Shown in pieces: positions 26,760-35,528 of a stretch of 64,000 nt of DNA (position 1 is its first letter; each line of letters starts with the position of its first letter). Under the pieces are notes generated by a model. The model had not been told where the DNA came from. It saw nothing but the letters and a program-made list of their open reading frames with translations, and searched no databases. The stretch is from positions 70,991-134,990 of the forward strand of contig JBBDWR010000010.1 of the NCBI GenBank assembly GCA_040902745.1, read 5' to 3'. This DNA is from JBBDWR01 sp040902745. Lineage in GTDB: Bacteria > Actinomycetota > UBA4738 > HRBIN12. Made by a program: the position numbers and the translations under genes.

Positions 26760-27884
26760 GTGTCCCGACCCTCTGAGCGCGTTTGGGCAAGTATCGTCGC
26801 CTTCAGCGTCGCGGGTGTTGCTTCGTGGTTTGCCTTCCAAGCCCTTCGCCCGGATCAAGTGGCAACGGCCAGGACCGTCCAGTCGCCGGCGTCGCCCAGC
26901 CTGACTCCGTCCCTGCTCGGAGACCCACAGATCGTCGCCCGACTCCCCGTCGGCGGAGGAGGCCTGGCAGTGGGAGCGGGGTCGGTGTGGGTCGGTGTGC
27001 AGGAAGAGGGCGATCCCGGGGCGCTCGTCCGTATCGACCTCGCGACCAGCCGCGTCGTTGCCGAGGTCCCCGTGGCCGATTCGCCGGCCCGCAAACAGAT
27101 CGCTGCCACCGACCATGCCGTGTGGGTGGGAGGCGATGGAGCGATCGAGCGGATCGATCCCGCGACGGATGTGGTCGTGCAACGGGTGCAGCTCCCGGGT
27201 CGATACATCTCCGCACTAACCGCGGACGACACCGCTGTGTGGGCGATCGCCGTCGATCGATCGAGCGCGAGCACGCTCATCCGTATCGACGCGACCACCG
27301 ATGCAGTTGTCGCCGAGATCCCCCTGGAGGCAGGGATCGCCGGCTACGAAGACCAAGTTCTGCTCGCGTCGGGGTCGGTGTGGGTGCTCGGCGTGACATG
27401 GATCGAAGAGGAGAACGCCGAATACGGAAGCGACCTCATCCGAGTCGACCCAGACTCGAACGAGATCGTCGCTCGGATCGATGTCGACGGGTTCCACATG
27501 GCCGCGGGAGATGGCGAGATCTGGGTCGAGTTTCCGGCTGACGGCGTCTTCGACTCGTACGATGAGCGCTGGCGGTGGGCGAAGGTCGACGTGGATAACA
27601 ACCAACCATCTGAGCCGTTCACCTTCGATTCGCGGGGCCTAGAGATCGTGTCGCCCGATGCCTTGTGGTCTGTCGGCTATGACGAGAACGATTACGTCCG
27701 GATCACGCGGTTCGATCCGGATCTCCTGACGAAAGAGGCGGAGTCAGCGCCGATCCGTTCCTACTATCACGATGCGATCGCGGATCCTTCGTCGGGAAGC
27801 GTCTGGGTCTCGACTCAAGAGGGTGTCGTGCGAGTAGACATCAACAAGGGCCCGAACCCGGACGCGGCTACGACGACACCATGA
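26760..27884 (+). CDS. Membrane-anchored beta-propeller protein of unknown function
   Basis: A 374-residue protein with an N-terminal hydrophobic anchor or signal (VWASIVAFSVAGVASWFAFQAL) and an extracellular part built of repeating blades with the pattern VWVG/VWAI/VWVL followed by IDxATxxVVAxI (YVTN/PQQ-like propeller). It begins at a GTG with a GGAG 12 bases upstream. It is not obviously part of the betaine run. Its 3' end overlaps the end of soxG by 17 bases, tail to tail. No catalytic motif or ligand site was identified. Confidence 0.7.
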   Translation: MSRPSERVWASIVAFSVAGVASWFAFQALRPDQVATARTVQSPASPSLTPSLLGDPQIVARLPVGGGGLAVGAGSVWVGVQEEGDPGALVRIDLATSRVVAEVPVADSPARKQIAATDHAVWVGGDGAIERIDPATDVVVQRVQLPGRYISALTADDTAVWAIAVDRSSASTLIRIDATTDAVVAEIPLEAGIAGYEDQVLLASGSVWVLGVTWIEEENAEYGSDLIRVDPDSNEIVARIDVDGFHMAAGDGEIWVEFPADGVFDSYDERWRWAKVDVDNNQPSEPFTFDSRGLEIVSPDALWSVGYDENDYVRITRFDPDLLTKEAESAPIRSYYHDAIADPSSGSVWVSTQEGVVRVDINKGPNPDAATTTP

Positions 27885-28428
27885 CCGAGGCCGCGTCGAG
27901 GAGTCGATCGACGACGTGCTCCGCGAACGAGGGCCGGACCAGGAGCCAGGTCGTGTGCTCCTCGCGACGAACGAGGATCGCGGGGACGTCCATCACCAGC
28001 GATTGTGCGCACCTCCCGGCCGTCCAGCTCCGGGGATGAAGGTCGAGCGGACATCCGGTTGCGAGCACGTCGCGTACCCCCGACCCGTGGAGTCGGAGCA
28101 GCACGCGGTTCGCCGAGACATCGACGACCGATCGATGGGACGCCGAGAGCGCCTCGTCCATCTCGGCGACGATCGCGTCCAGTGATGCCCCCGGCGCGAG
28201 CACCAGCCATTCGTCCGGACCGAGCCAGAGGATCGTGCGATCTCCTTGCGTAACGAACGTGTTCGGTTCGGTCGGGAGATCGAGCGCTTCGGCGGCGGAT
28301 GTGCCGCCTCGAACGCTCACCTGCGCCGTCTCCTCCAGTTCGACCACCTGAAAGCTCGGATCCGCCTGAGCGCGTTCGTTCAGGATGCCGGTTCGATGCT
28401 CGAGCGGGTTGAGCGATCTAGCCGTCAC
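27868..28428 (-). CDS. soxG: Sarcosine oxidase gamma subunit
   Basis: A 186-residue subunit of heterotetrameric sarcosine oxidase. The sequence TILWLGPDEWLVLAP and DVSANRVLLRLHGSGVRDVLATGCPLDLHPRSW is characteristic: SoxG resembles a folate-binding aminomethyltransferase fold and packs on the alpha subunit. GTG 28428 is the natural start, overlapping the soxA stop by 11 bases; the longer frame upstream runs inside soxA. It completes soxB-soxD-soxA-soxG, the usual gene order. Confidence 0.88.
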   Translation of the reverse strand: MTARSLNPLEHRTGILNERAQADPSFQVVELEETAQVSVRGGTSAAEALDLPTEPNTFVTQGDRTILWLGPDEWLVLAPGASLDAIVAEMDEALSASHRSVVDVSANRVLLRLHGSGVRDVLATGCPLDLHPRSWTAGRCAQSLVMDVPAILVRREEHTTWLLVRPSFAEHVVDRLLDAASVMVSS

Positions 28429-31084
28429 GGCGAGCCCCTTCGGGATCGTAGAACACCGGATCGGTAACCGTCGCTGCGATCGTGCCACCCGGGAGCGGCG
28501 CGTACACCGTGGATCCGGAAAGCTCGCGGCCTCGCTCGAGCAGAGCGAGAGCGAAGCCGCATCCCAGGACCGGACTGCGATAGCTCGAGGTCACGTGACC
28601 GATCATCGGCATCGGGATCGTGCCGATCTCTTCGAGGACGAGCTGTGCTCCTTCCGGGAGCACCTGCTCCGGATCGATCGGAAGCAGTCCCACGAGCTGC
28701 TTGCGATCGTGCCGAAGGGTGTCCCGACGCACCAGCGATCGCTTGCCGATGAAGTCGCCGTCGTTCGATACGATCCAGTCCATGCCGAGATCTCCTGGAG
28801 TGACCGTTCCGTCGGTGTCCTGGCCGACGATGATGAAACCCTTCTCGGCACGCAGCACGTGCATCGCCTCTGTGCCGTAGGGCTGCAGGCCGGCGTCGGC
28901 CCCCGCGGCGAGGGTGTCCTGCCACACGCTCTGTCCGTAGCGCCCGTCGACGTTGATCTCGTAGGACAGTTCTCCGGAGAAGCTCACGCGGGCTACCCGC
29001 GCGGGCACGCCGTCCACGACGCCATCACGGAAGGTCATGAAGCCGAACCCTTCTGGCGATAGATCGATGTCGGTACCGATCGCCGTGACCACGTCGCGGG
29101 CGCGTGGGCCGGCGACACCGATCGTGGCCCACTGCTCGGTCACGCTCGTGCAGTACACACGCAGGTGCGGCCATTCGGTCTGCAGCCACTCCTCGAAACG
29201 GTCGAGTACCGAAGCCGCGCCGCCGGTCGTCGTCGTGACGAGGAACCGGTCCTCGGCCAGCCGCATCGCGACCCCGTCGTCGAACACCATGCCGTCCAAA
29301 CCGAGCATCAAGCCGTAGCGGATCCGGCCGACCTTCAGGCTCGACATCCGGTTCGTGTACATCCGGTCGAGGAACGCACCGGCGTCCGGGCCGATTACTT
29401 CGATCTTTCCCAAGGTGGACGCGTCGAGCACGCCGGCCGCCGTGCGCACCGAGAGGCATTCGCGCGAGACGGCGGCATCCATGTCCTCGCTCTCCCCCGG
29501 GAAGAAGCGGGGGCGCCTCCACTGACCGACGTTCTCCCAGTGGACGCCGTGCTCCTCGTGCCATCGGTGGACCGGTGTGCGACGCACGGGGTCCAGCAGG
29601 TCCCCGCGATGCCTTCCGGCGAGCACCGCATACGGGACGGGGGTGTACGGCGGTCGTGGGTTCGACGGGCCCTGCGCACCCGGATCCCACCCGAGCAGTT
29701 GGTTCACGACCTCGGCGGTCACCACGCCGGAGGTGCGCCCCTGGTCGATCGCCGTCCCGATGTAGGTGGCTCGCTTCACGTGCTCCATCGACCGCAGTCC
29801 TTCCCCCACCGCCTCCTCGATGTCGGCAACGGTCTGATCGCGCTGGAAGTCGACGAAATGCCGCGATCGATCGTCGGCCGGCACCGACCAGTAGGCGGCC
29901 GAGTTAGGGACCGCACCCGCCGCGCGACCCACGATCTCGAGCCATCCGGGACCGGACCCGTCCGCGACGAAGCACGCACGCTCCTCGTCGTAGCGGGTGC
30001 CGCACCCGATCGCCCGCGCGAGCTGCGTGACCGGGTTCCATCCGCCCGAGACGGCGAGGAGATCGGCCTCGACCGTCCGACGTCCATCGGCACCTTCGAT
30101 GTGGACCGCCGAGACACGCGGATCGCCTTCGGTGCCGATGACCGCCCCACCGGAGAGCACCTCGATCCCCTCGCGACGTGCATCCCGTTGTGCCGGAGAG
30201 TCGTCACGTACGTCGACGATCGCCTCGATGTGCGCGCCCGCCCGAAGCAGCTCCCATGCCGTCGCGTACGCCGGGTCGTTGGATGTGAACACCACCACAC
30301 GAGAACCCGGCACGACGGCGAACCGCTCGAGGTACAGGCGAACGGCTCCGGCGAGCATCACGCCGGGACGGTCGTCGTCCGCGAACGCGATCGGCCGCTC
30401 GTGCGCGCCGGAGGCGAGCACCACGCGAGCCGCGCGGACATGCCAGAGACGTTCGACGGGCCGGCTGCGCTCGTGAAGAACGACGAAGCCCGAGTCATAG
30501 ACTCCGAGGGCGGTCGTGCGGGGGAGCAACTCCGTGTCGGCCGCGCCGGAGAGCTCGGCGATCATCCCGTCGGGTTCGCTCGGGGCGTCGGCCCCCGGTG
30601 CGCCCTCGTGCGAAGAGACGCCGCCGAGCCACGACCGCTCGTCGGCGAGAATCACTCGGTCTCCGCGCGAGACGGCCTCGCGCGCCGCGCGCAATCCGGA
30701 ACGACCGCCGCCGATCACGAGGGTCTCGACATGTGCGTATCGATGAAGGCCGGGGGTGGTGGCGTGATCCGCTCCCGGGAGGCGACCGACCCCTGGAAGA
30801 CCGCGCGAAACCAATCCCTCGACGAGTTCGACGGCCGTCGCCGGGGCGATCGGGTCGAACAACGGAACGGAGATCTCGACGAACGCGCACGGTTCCTCGA
30901 CTCCGGCGGACATCACCCCGCGAGGGCGCCCGAGGATCGGGCTGGGGCACACCACGTCGACCCCGTTCGCGATCAGTGCCGAGGCGAGCGTGTCGCCTCG
31001 GAACCCCGACAGAGCTGTTCCCTCGAACGTGAATCCGACCGACGCGGATCGGTCGATACGCCCCCCGGTACCCAGGCGCCTCAT
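28418..31084 (-). CDS. soxA: Sarcosine oxidase alpha subunit
   Basis: An 888-residue subunit, somewhat shorter than the 950-1000 usual for the family. The N-terminal portion (FTFEGTALSGFRGDTLASALIANG) is the 2Fe-2S-ferredoxin-like fold seen in SoxA, followed by an NAD-binding module (ETLVIGGGRSGLRAAREA) and a C-terminal THF-binding aminomethyltransferase domain (PDAGAFLDRMYTNRMSSLKVGRIRYGL). It channels the methyl of sarcosine to THF as methylene-THF. ATG 31084 overlaps the soxD stop (ATGA). The open frame continues upstream through soxD, but MRRLGTGGRIDRS is the typical SoxA start. Confidence 0.92.
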   Translation of the reverse strand: MRRLGTGGRIDRSASVGFTFEGTALSGFRGDTLASALIANGVDVVCPSPILGRPRGVMSAGVEEPCAFVEISVPLFDPIAPATAVELVEGLVSRGLPGVGRLPGADHATTPGLHRYAHVETLVIGGGRSGLRAAREAVSRGDRVILADERSWLGGVSSHEGAPGADAPSEPDGMIAELSGAADTELLPRTTALGVYDSGFVVLHERSRPVERLWHVRAARVVLASGAHERPIAFADDDRPGVMLAGAVRLYLERFAVVPGSRVVVFTSNDPAYATAWELLRAGAHIEAIVDVRDDSPAQRDARREGIEVLSGGAVIGTEGDPRVSAVHIEGADGRRTVEADLLAVSGGWNPVTQLARAIGCGTRYDEERACFVADGSGPGWLEIVGRAAGAVPNSAAYWSVPADDRSRHFVDFQRDQTVADIEEAVGEGLRSMEHVKRATYIGTAIDQGRTSGVVTAEVVNQLLGWDPGAQGPSNPRPPYTPVPYAVLAGRHRGDLLDPVRRTPVHRWHEEHGVHWENVGQWRRPRFFPGESEDMDAAVSRECLSVRTAAGVLDASTLGKIEVIGPDAGAFLDRMYTNRMSSLKVGRIRYGLMLGLDGMVFDDGVAMRLAEDRFLVTTTTGGAASVLDRFEEWLQTEWPHLRVYCTSVTEQWATIGVAGPRARDVVTAIGTDIDLSPEGFGFMTFRDGVVDGVPARVARVSFSGELSYEINVDGRYGQSVWQDTLAAGADAGLQPYGTEAMHVLRAEKGFIIVGQDTDGTVTPGDLGMDWIVSNDGDFIGKRSLVRRDTLRHDRKQLVGLLPIDPEQVLPEGAQLVLEEIGTIPMPMIGHVTSSYRSPVLGCGFALALLERGRELSGSTVYAPLPGGTIAATVTDPVFYDPEGARRDG

Positions 31085-31341
31085 CGGTCGTGGTCCGTGT
31101 CGGGACGCAGCTCGTACGTCGCCGTGTTGCGAACGACATCGAACCAACGGCGACACCCGGCGGTGTGGAACCATCGTTCGTGGAAGTCTCCCGCCGGGTT
31201 GTCGCGCATGAACAACAGATCCGCCCACTCCTCATCCGAGAGGGCTGCTGGGTCTTCGGGGTAGGCGATGTGTGCTTGGCCGCCGTAGCGGAACTCGACC
31301 TCGCCACGCGGTCCGCACCACGGGCAGCCGATCAGCAGCAC
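31081..31341 (-). CDS. soxD: Sarcosine oxidase delta subunit (zinc protein)
   Basis: An 86-residue protein with Cys6, Cys9, His59 and Cys63, the same spacing as the zinc ligands reported for SoxD of Corynebacterium-type sarcosine oxidase. The core CPWCGPRGEVEFRYGGQAHIAYP and HERWFHTAGCRRWFDVVRNT are diagnostic. It lies 16 bases after soxB and overlaps soxA. Confidence 0.95.
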   Translation of the reverse strand: MLLIGCPWCGPRGEVEFRYGGQAHIAYPEDPAALSDEEWADLLFMRDNPAGDFHERWFHTAGCRRWFDVVRNTATYELRPDTDHDR

Positions 31342-31357
31342 GATCGCGCTCGATCGG

Positions 31358-32572
31358 TCAGTGGGCCACCGCCGCGGCGCCGTGCTCGTCGATCAGCGCG
31401 CCGGTCGTGAACCGTTCCAGGGAGTACGGACGCGCCAGCTCGGGCGGTTCCCCCTGCATGATGGTCTCGGCGAACACCTCGCCCGAGGCAGGGGTCGCCT
31501 TGAACCCGCCGGTGCCCCAGCCACAATTGAGGAACAGTCCGTCGATCGGCGTCGTGCCGATGATCGGCGAGGCGTCGGGAGAAACGTCGACAATGCCGCC
31601 CCACGTCCGCAGCAGCCGCGCGTGCGCGAAGATCGGGAACAGCTCCACCGCGGCGGCCATCTGGTGTTCGATCACATGGAACGAACCCCGCTGTCCGTAC
31701 CCGTTGTAGGCGTCGATGCCGGCGCCCATCACGAGTTCGCCCTTGTCTGCCTGGCTCACGTAGACGTGCACCTTGTTCGACATCACCACCGTGTCGATCA
31801 CCGGTTCGAACAGCACGGACACGAGCGCCTGCAGTGGGTGGCTCTGCAACGGCAGCCGCAACCCGACCATGGCCGCGAGCACCGAGGTGTGACCGGCAGC
31901 GACGAGTGCGACCTTCTCGGCACGGATCGCTCCGCGGGTCGTCTGCACTCCGCGGACCCGGCCCTCACGAACGTCGAAGCCGGTGACCTCGCAATGCTCG
32001 ACGATGTCGACGCCGAGCCGGTCGGCCCCGGTCGCGTATCCCCACGCGACCTTGTCGTGACGAGCGGTCCCTCCCCGCGGCTGTAACGTGGCTCCGTGCA
32101 CCGGATAGCGCAGGTCGGGGGACACGTTGACGATCGGGCAGACCTGCGCGACCTCCTTCGGTCCCAGCCACTCGGCATCGATCCCGTTCAGCCGGTTCGC
32201 GTGCAGGCGGCGCATGCTCGCGCGAACGTCACCTAGGTCGTGCGCGAGGTTGAGCACACCGCGCTGGGAGAACTGCAGATCCGTTCCCAGCTCCAGCTCG
32301 AGTCCTTCCCACCGCTGGAGAGCGTGCTCGTAGATCGCGGCCGATTCGTCCCATAGGTAGTTCGAGCGGATGATCGTGGTGTTGCGGGCCATGTTGCCGC
32401 CGGCCAGCCAGCCCTTTTCCACGACCGCGACATCGGTGATCCCGTGCTTCGCGAGCTCGTAGGCGGTGGCCAAGCCGTGACCGCCGCCTCCGACCACGAC
32501 CACCTCGTAAGAGGCTTTGGGCTCCGCGGCGCGCCAATATCCTCGTCGCTGCTGGCTCAAACAGGCTCCCAA
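31358..32572 (-). CDS. soxB: Sarcosine oxidase beta subunit
   Basis: A 404-residue DAO-family flavoprotein and the catalytic subunit for sarcosine oxidation. The FAD motif is VVVVGGGGHGLATAYELAKHG; His172 in GGTARHDKVAWGYA corresponds to the histidine that binds FMN covalently in the family, at nearly the same residue number. The only start that leaves the motif at a normal distance is TTG 32572, since a TGA precedes it in frame; an initiating TTG with no clear ribosome site suggests low or leaderless translation. It is first in soxBDAG and divergent from the IclR gene, its probable regulator. Confidence 0.92.
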   Translation of the reverse strand: MGACLSQQRRGYWRAAEPKASYEVVVVGGGGHGLATAYELAKHGITDVAVVEKGWLAGGNMARNTTIIRSNYLWDESAAIYEHALQRWEGLELELGTDLQFSQRGVLNLAHDLGDVRASMRRLHANRLNGIDAEWLGPKEVAQVCPIVNVSPDLRYPVHGATLQPRGGTARHDKVAWGYATGADRLGVDIVEHCEVTGFDVREGRVRGVQTTRGAIRAEKVALVAAGHTSVLAAMVGLRLPLQSHPLQALVSVLFEPVIDTVVMSNKVHVYVSQADKGELVMGAGIDAYNGYGQRGSFHVIEHQMAAAVELFPIFAHARLLRTWGGIVDVSPDASPIIGTTPIDGLFLNCGWGTGGFKATPASGEVFAETIMQGEPPELARPYSLERFTTGALIDEHGAAAVAH

Positions 32573-32577
32573 TCATC

Positions 32578-32589
32578 GAACGCTCGTTC
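32578..32589. repeat. Short dyad just upstream of soxB
   Basis: GAACG-CT-CGTTC is an inverted repeat five bases upstream of the soxB start. It shares the CGTTC/GAACG half-site with the larger dyad in front of iclR, so it may be a second, weaker binding site for that regulator. Confidence 0.35.
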
Positions 32590-32697
32590 CCGGCCCCGGA
32601 CTCGCCGGATACAGGCTCGATGAGGGAGGGGCGGACGTCAACGTCGGTGGTGCGTTCGCCGCAACGCTTGTGGTCGGGTTCGCCACCCGAAGCCATC

Positions 32698-32727
32698 TTG
32701 ACAGCTCAGAGGCCCCGGACGTAGCGT
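32698..32727 (+). promoter_or_regulatory. iclR promoter
   Basis: TTGACA (32698-32703), an 18-base spacer and TAGCGT (32722-32727) form a good housekeeping-sigma promoter. Transcription would start near 32734, leaving a leader of about 30 bases with a GGAGG ribosome site. Confidence 0.65.
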
Positions 32728-32744
32728 TCCGGAGTTGCGGAACG
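32725..32744. promoter_or_regulatory. Dyad operator over the iclR promoter
   Basis: CGTTCCG-GAGTTG-CGGAACG is a perfect inverted repeat with 7-base arms. It overlaps the -10 box and the predicted transcription start of iclR, the position expected for autorepression, and may also act on divergent soxB. Confidence 0.6.
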
Positions 32745-32762
32745 AGCGGAGGCGGGCGCGAA

Positions 32763-33551
32763 ATGGGCGACGGCGACGGAGGGGGACTTCGCTCGGTATC
32801 GCGAGCCATCCGGTCTCTCGAGTTGTTCGCGGAGCACGGGGAGTTGGGGGTCACCGACCTCGGCCGGCGCCTCGGTGTGCACAAGGCCACGGCCTCGCGG
32901 CTCGCCGCGACCCTCGCGGAGCACGGCCTCGTTGAGCGCGATCCCTTCACCGACCGGTACCGGTTGGGCTTCGGGGTGATCCGGCTGGCCGGAGCGGCGA
33001 TCGCGAGCCTCGACCTCGTGAGCACCTCCCGATCGCTGCTGGAGGAGCTCGCGGAGTCCACTCGGGAGACCGTGAACCTCGGCGTTCGCTCTGCCGACGG
33101 CGTCGTCTACATCGATCAGGTCAGCGGCGCCCGGTCGATCGTGAGCGTCAGCTGGGTCGGCAGACGTACACCGATGCACTGCTCGTCGAATGGCAAGGTG
33201 CTGCTCGCACACATGGACGAAACGGAGCGCGACGAGCTCCTCGAGCCTCCTCTCGAACGGCTCACCTCCAAGACGATCGTCGACCCCGACGTGTTACGCG
33301 CCCAGCTCGACGACATCCGCCGGCGCGGCTACGCGCAGACCCTGGATGAGCTCGAGGAGGGTCTCAACGCGGTTGCGGCGCCGATCTTCGGTTCCGACGG
33401 CGCAGTGGTCGCATCGCTCAGCGTGTCGGGACCGGCGTTCCGGATGCGCGCGGTCGATCTTCCTCGGATAGCACGGATGACGATGGATGCGGCGACGGCG
33501 GCGTCCCGACGCCTCGGATATTCCGATCGCAGGCGGAAGGCTCCGGGATGA
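32763..33551 (+). CDS. IclR-family transcriptional regulator
   Basis: A 262-residue regulator: an N-terminal winged helix-turn-helix (SVSRAIRSLELFAEHGELGVTDLGRRLGVHKATASRLAATL, about residues 10-55) and a C-terminal effector-binding GAF-like domain with GVVYIDQVSG and PMHCSSNGKVLLAHM, the typical IclR core. ATG 32763 follows GGAGG; earlier frame is not coding. It is divergent from soxBDAG, so sensing sarcosine, betaine or a related amine is likely. Its stop overlaps the next gene (ATGA), so that enzyme is co-expressed. Confidence 0.9.
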   Translation: MGDGDGGGLRSVSRAIRSLELFAEHGELGVTDLGRRLGVHKATASRLAATLAEHGLVERDPFTDRYRLGFGVIRLAGAAIASLDLVSTSRSLLEELAESTRETVNLGVRSADGVVYIDQVSGARSIVSVSWVGRRTPMHCSSNGKVLLAHMDETERDELLEPPLERLTSKTIVDPDVLRAQLDDIRRRGYAQTLDELEEGLNAVAAPIFGSDGAVVASLSVSGPAFRMRAVDLPRIARMTMDAATAASRRLGYSDRRRKAPG

Positions 33552-34591
33552 CGGACTGGGATGCGGCAGCCGCTCCCGCTGCGTCGATGCTCGATGCGAT
33601 CGGCCGAACACCCCTTGTCTCACTGTCCAAGATCGCACCGCCGGGGCACGAGTTGTTCGCGAAGATCGAGTGGTACGGACCCACAGGATCGGTGAAGGAC
33701 CGGATCTATCGCTGGATGATCGAGCGCGCCGAACAACGCGGAGCGTTGCTGCCGGGGATGGCGCTGCTCGAGTGCAGCACCGGGAACGCGGGCATCGCCT
33801 GCTCGATGGTCGCCGCGATCAAGGGCTATCCGTGCACGATCGTGATGCCGCGCGGGATGAGTGAGGAGCGAAAGAAGTTGATCCGCGCGTTCGGTGCCGA
33901 CCTCGTCCTCACGCCTGGAGCGGGATCGGACATCGAACTCGCACTCGCTCGCATGGAGGAGATCCGGGCGGACGATCCGAACCATTGGTTCGTGCCGGCG
34001 GAGTTCGAGAACCCCGACAACGTGCAGGCACACCGCCTCACCAGCGCGATCGAGCTGTGGGAGCAGACCGGCGATGGTGGCATAGACGCGATCGTTGCGG
34101 CGCAAGGCACGGGAGGCTGGATCAGCGGTGTCGGCCGCCACTTCAAGCAGTACCGTCCCGAGGTTCGGATCTACGTCGTGGAGCCCGAGGAGTGCGCGCT
34201 GATCTCCCGACGCGTCTGGGGGACCCATGGGATCGCGGGGATCGGGGACGGCATCGTCCCGCCGAACCTGGATCTCTCGATCGTCGACGGTGTCGTCACG
34301 GTGCGGACCGCTGCGGCAGTTGCGACCGCGCAGCGGCTGGCGCGTGAGGAAGGCGTTCTCGCAGGGACCTCGGGCGGGTGCAACGTCCATGCCTGCTTGA
34401 CGGTGGCTGCCGCGCATCCAGAGCTCGCGCGGATCGCCACGCTGATCCCCGACACGGCGATGCGCTACTACTCGACGGGACTCTTCGGCGAGGAGGAGTC
34501 GGTCGACGTCCCCGACCGCGACCACGTTCTGGACGAACGCACGGTCGCCGAACTCGACCGCCACGCCGCCCGCCTCGAGGTTCTCGGGTAG
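33548..34591 (+). CDS. Cysteine synthase/cystathionine beta-synthase-like PLP enzyme
   Basis: A 347-residue fold-type II PLP enzyme. The PLP lysine is in YGPTGSVKDRI, the Asn-containing substrate loop is STGNAGIACSMV, and the phosphate-binding loop is AAQGTGGWISGVG; TSGGCN lies near the C-terminus. Canonical O-acetylserine sulfhydrylase uses a related layout, but the loop sequences differ enough that the substrate is uncertain. It is translationally coupled to the IclR gene, so it is more likely part of the amine or one-carbon pathway than general cysteine synthesis. It converges with potC of the second set 13 bases away. Confidence 0.8.
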   Translation: MTDWDAAAAPAASMLDAIGRTPLVSLSKIAPPGHELFAKIEWYGPTGSVKDRIYRWMIERAEQRGALLPGMALLECSTGNAGIACSMVAAIKGYPCTIVMPRGMSEERKKLIRAFGADLVLTPGAGSDIELALARMEEIRADDPNHWFVPAEFENPDNVQAHRLTSAIELWEQTGDGGIDAIVAAQGTGGWISGVGRHFKQYRPEVRIYVVEPEECALISRRVWGTHGIAGIGDGIVPPNLDLSIVDGVVTVRTAAAVATAQRLAREEGVLAGTSGGCNVHACLTVAAAHPELARIATLIPDTAMRYYSTGLFGEEESVDVPDRDHVLDERTVAELDRHAARLEVLG

Positions 34592-34604
34592 CACGCCCGC
34601 CCCG

Positions 34605-35528
34605 TCAGACCCCCACCGTGGGCGGAACCGCCGGTGTCGCCCGGCCCGGATCGCTCCTGGACAGCCTTCGGTAGGCATAGGCAGCCAAACCGATCGCTAG
34701 GGTCGAGGACACCAAGGTGATGCTCGCGAGCGCGTTGAGGGACGGCAGCGGTCCCGTCCGGGCCGAGGAGTAGATCTTGATCGCGATCGTCTGGGTCGAC
34801 GCATCGATCGACAGCTGACGCGTGATGATGAAGTTGTCGATCGTCGAGGCGAACATGATCGCGAAGCTCGCAAGGATCGCTGGGGTGAGCAACGGGAGCG
34901 TCACGCGGCGCAGAGCGCCCACCGCCGAAGCTCCGAGGTCCATAGCCGCCTCTTCGTACTGCGTGCCGAGCGAGATGAGACGCGCCCGGACGATGATCAC
35001 GGGGTAGGCAAGCTCGAACACCGAGAGTCCGAGCACCTGCGCACCGGTTCCGACTCCCACCGCGTCGATCAGGTTCGTGAAGAACAGGAACAGGGCGATC
35101 GCCAATGCGAGTTCGGGCGTGACGAAGGCGAAGAGCACGAAGAAGTTGGTGGTCTTTGCCACTCGGCCACGCCATCGGCTGAGAGCGATCGCGAACGCCG
35201 TCCCAATCGGAACCGCGATCGCCATCACGAGACCGGAGAGCAAGAACGTGTGCGCCAGTGCGGCGCGAAGCTCGGAGTTCTCCCACACCGAGTTCACGTC
35301 TCCGATGTACCAGCGGGTGGAGAACCCCTGCCACGCGCTCAGGGAGCGTCCCGCGTTGAACGAGAAGAGCACGGCGATCGCGACCGGCAGCAGCGTCCAT
35401 CCCACGTATGCGAGTGCGATCACCCACAGGAATCGCGCCTTCGCCCACGGGTTGCGCACCCACCCACGCAATCGCCCGACCTGCGCCACGGCGCGGGCGG
35501 GGGAGTGTGTGCCGACGACCTCGCTCAT
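34605..35528 (-). CDS. potC: Polyamine-type ABC transporter permease PotC, second set
   Basis: A 307-residue permease paralogous to the one at 1529-2464; both carry GWVRNPW/GWLRNPW, SFNAGRS-SAWQGFS and an EAA loop, here EEAAMDLGASAVGALRRVTLP. ATG 35528 overlaps the potB stop. It is the last gene of potDBC, which has no ATPase gene beside it; the PotA at 349-1476 is the only candidate in the window. Confidence 0.87.
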   Translation of the reverse strand: MSEVVGTHSPARAVAQVGRLRGWVRNPWAKARFLWVIALAYVGWTLLPVAIAVLFSFNAGRSLSAWQGFSTRWYIGDVNSVWENSELRAALAHTFLLSGLVMAIAVPIGTAFAIALSRWRGRVAKTTNFFVLFAFVTPELALAIALFLFFTNLIDAVGVGTGAQVLGLSVFELAYPVIIVRARLISLGTQYEEAAMDLGASAVGALRRVTLPLLTPAILASFAIMFASTIDNFIITRQLSIDASTQTIAIKIYSSARTGPLPSLNALASITLVSSTLAIGLAAYAYRRLSRSDPGRATPAVPPTVGV

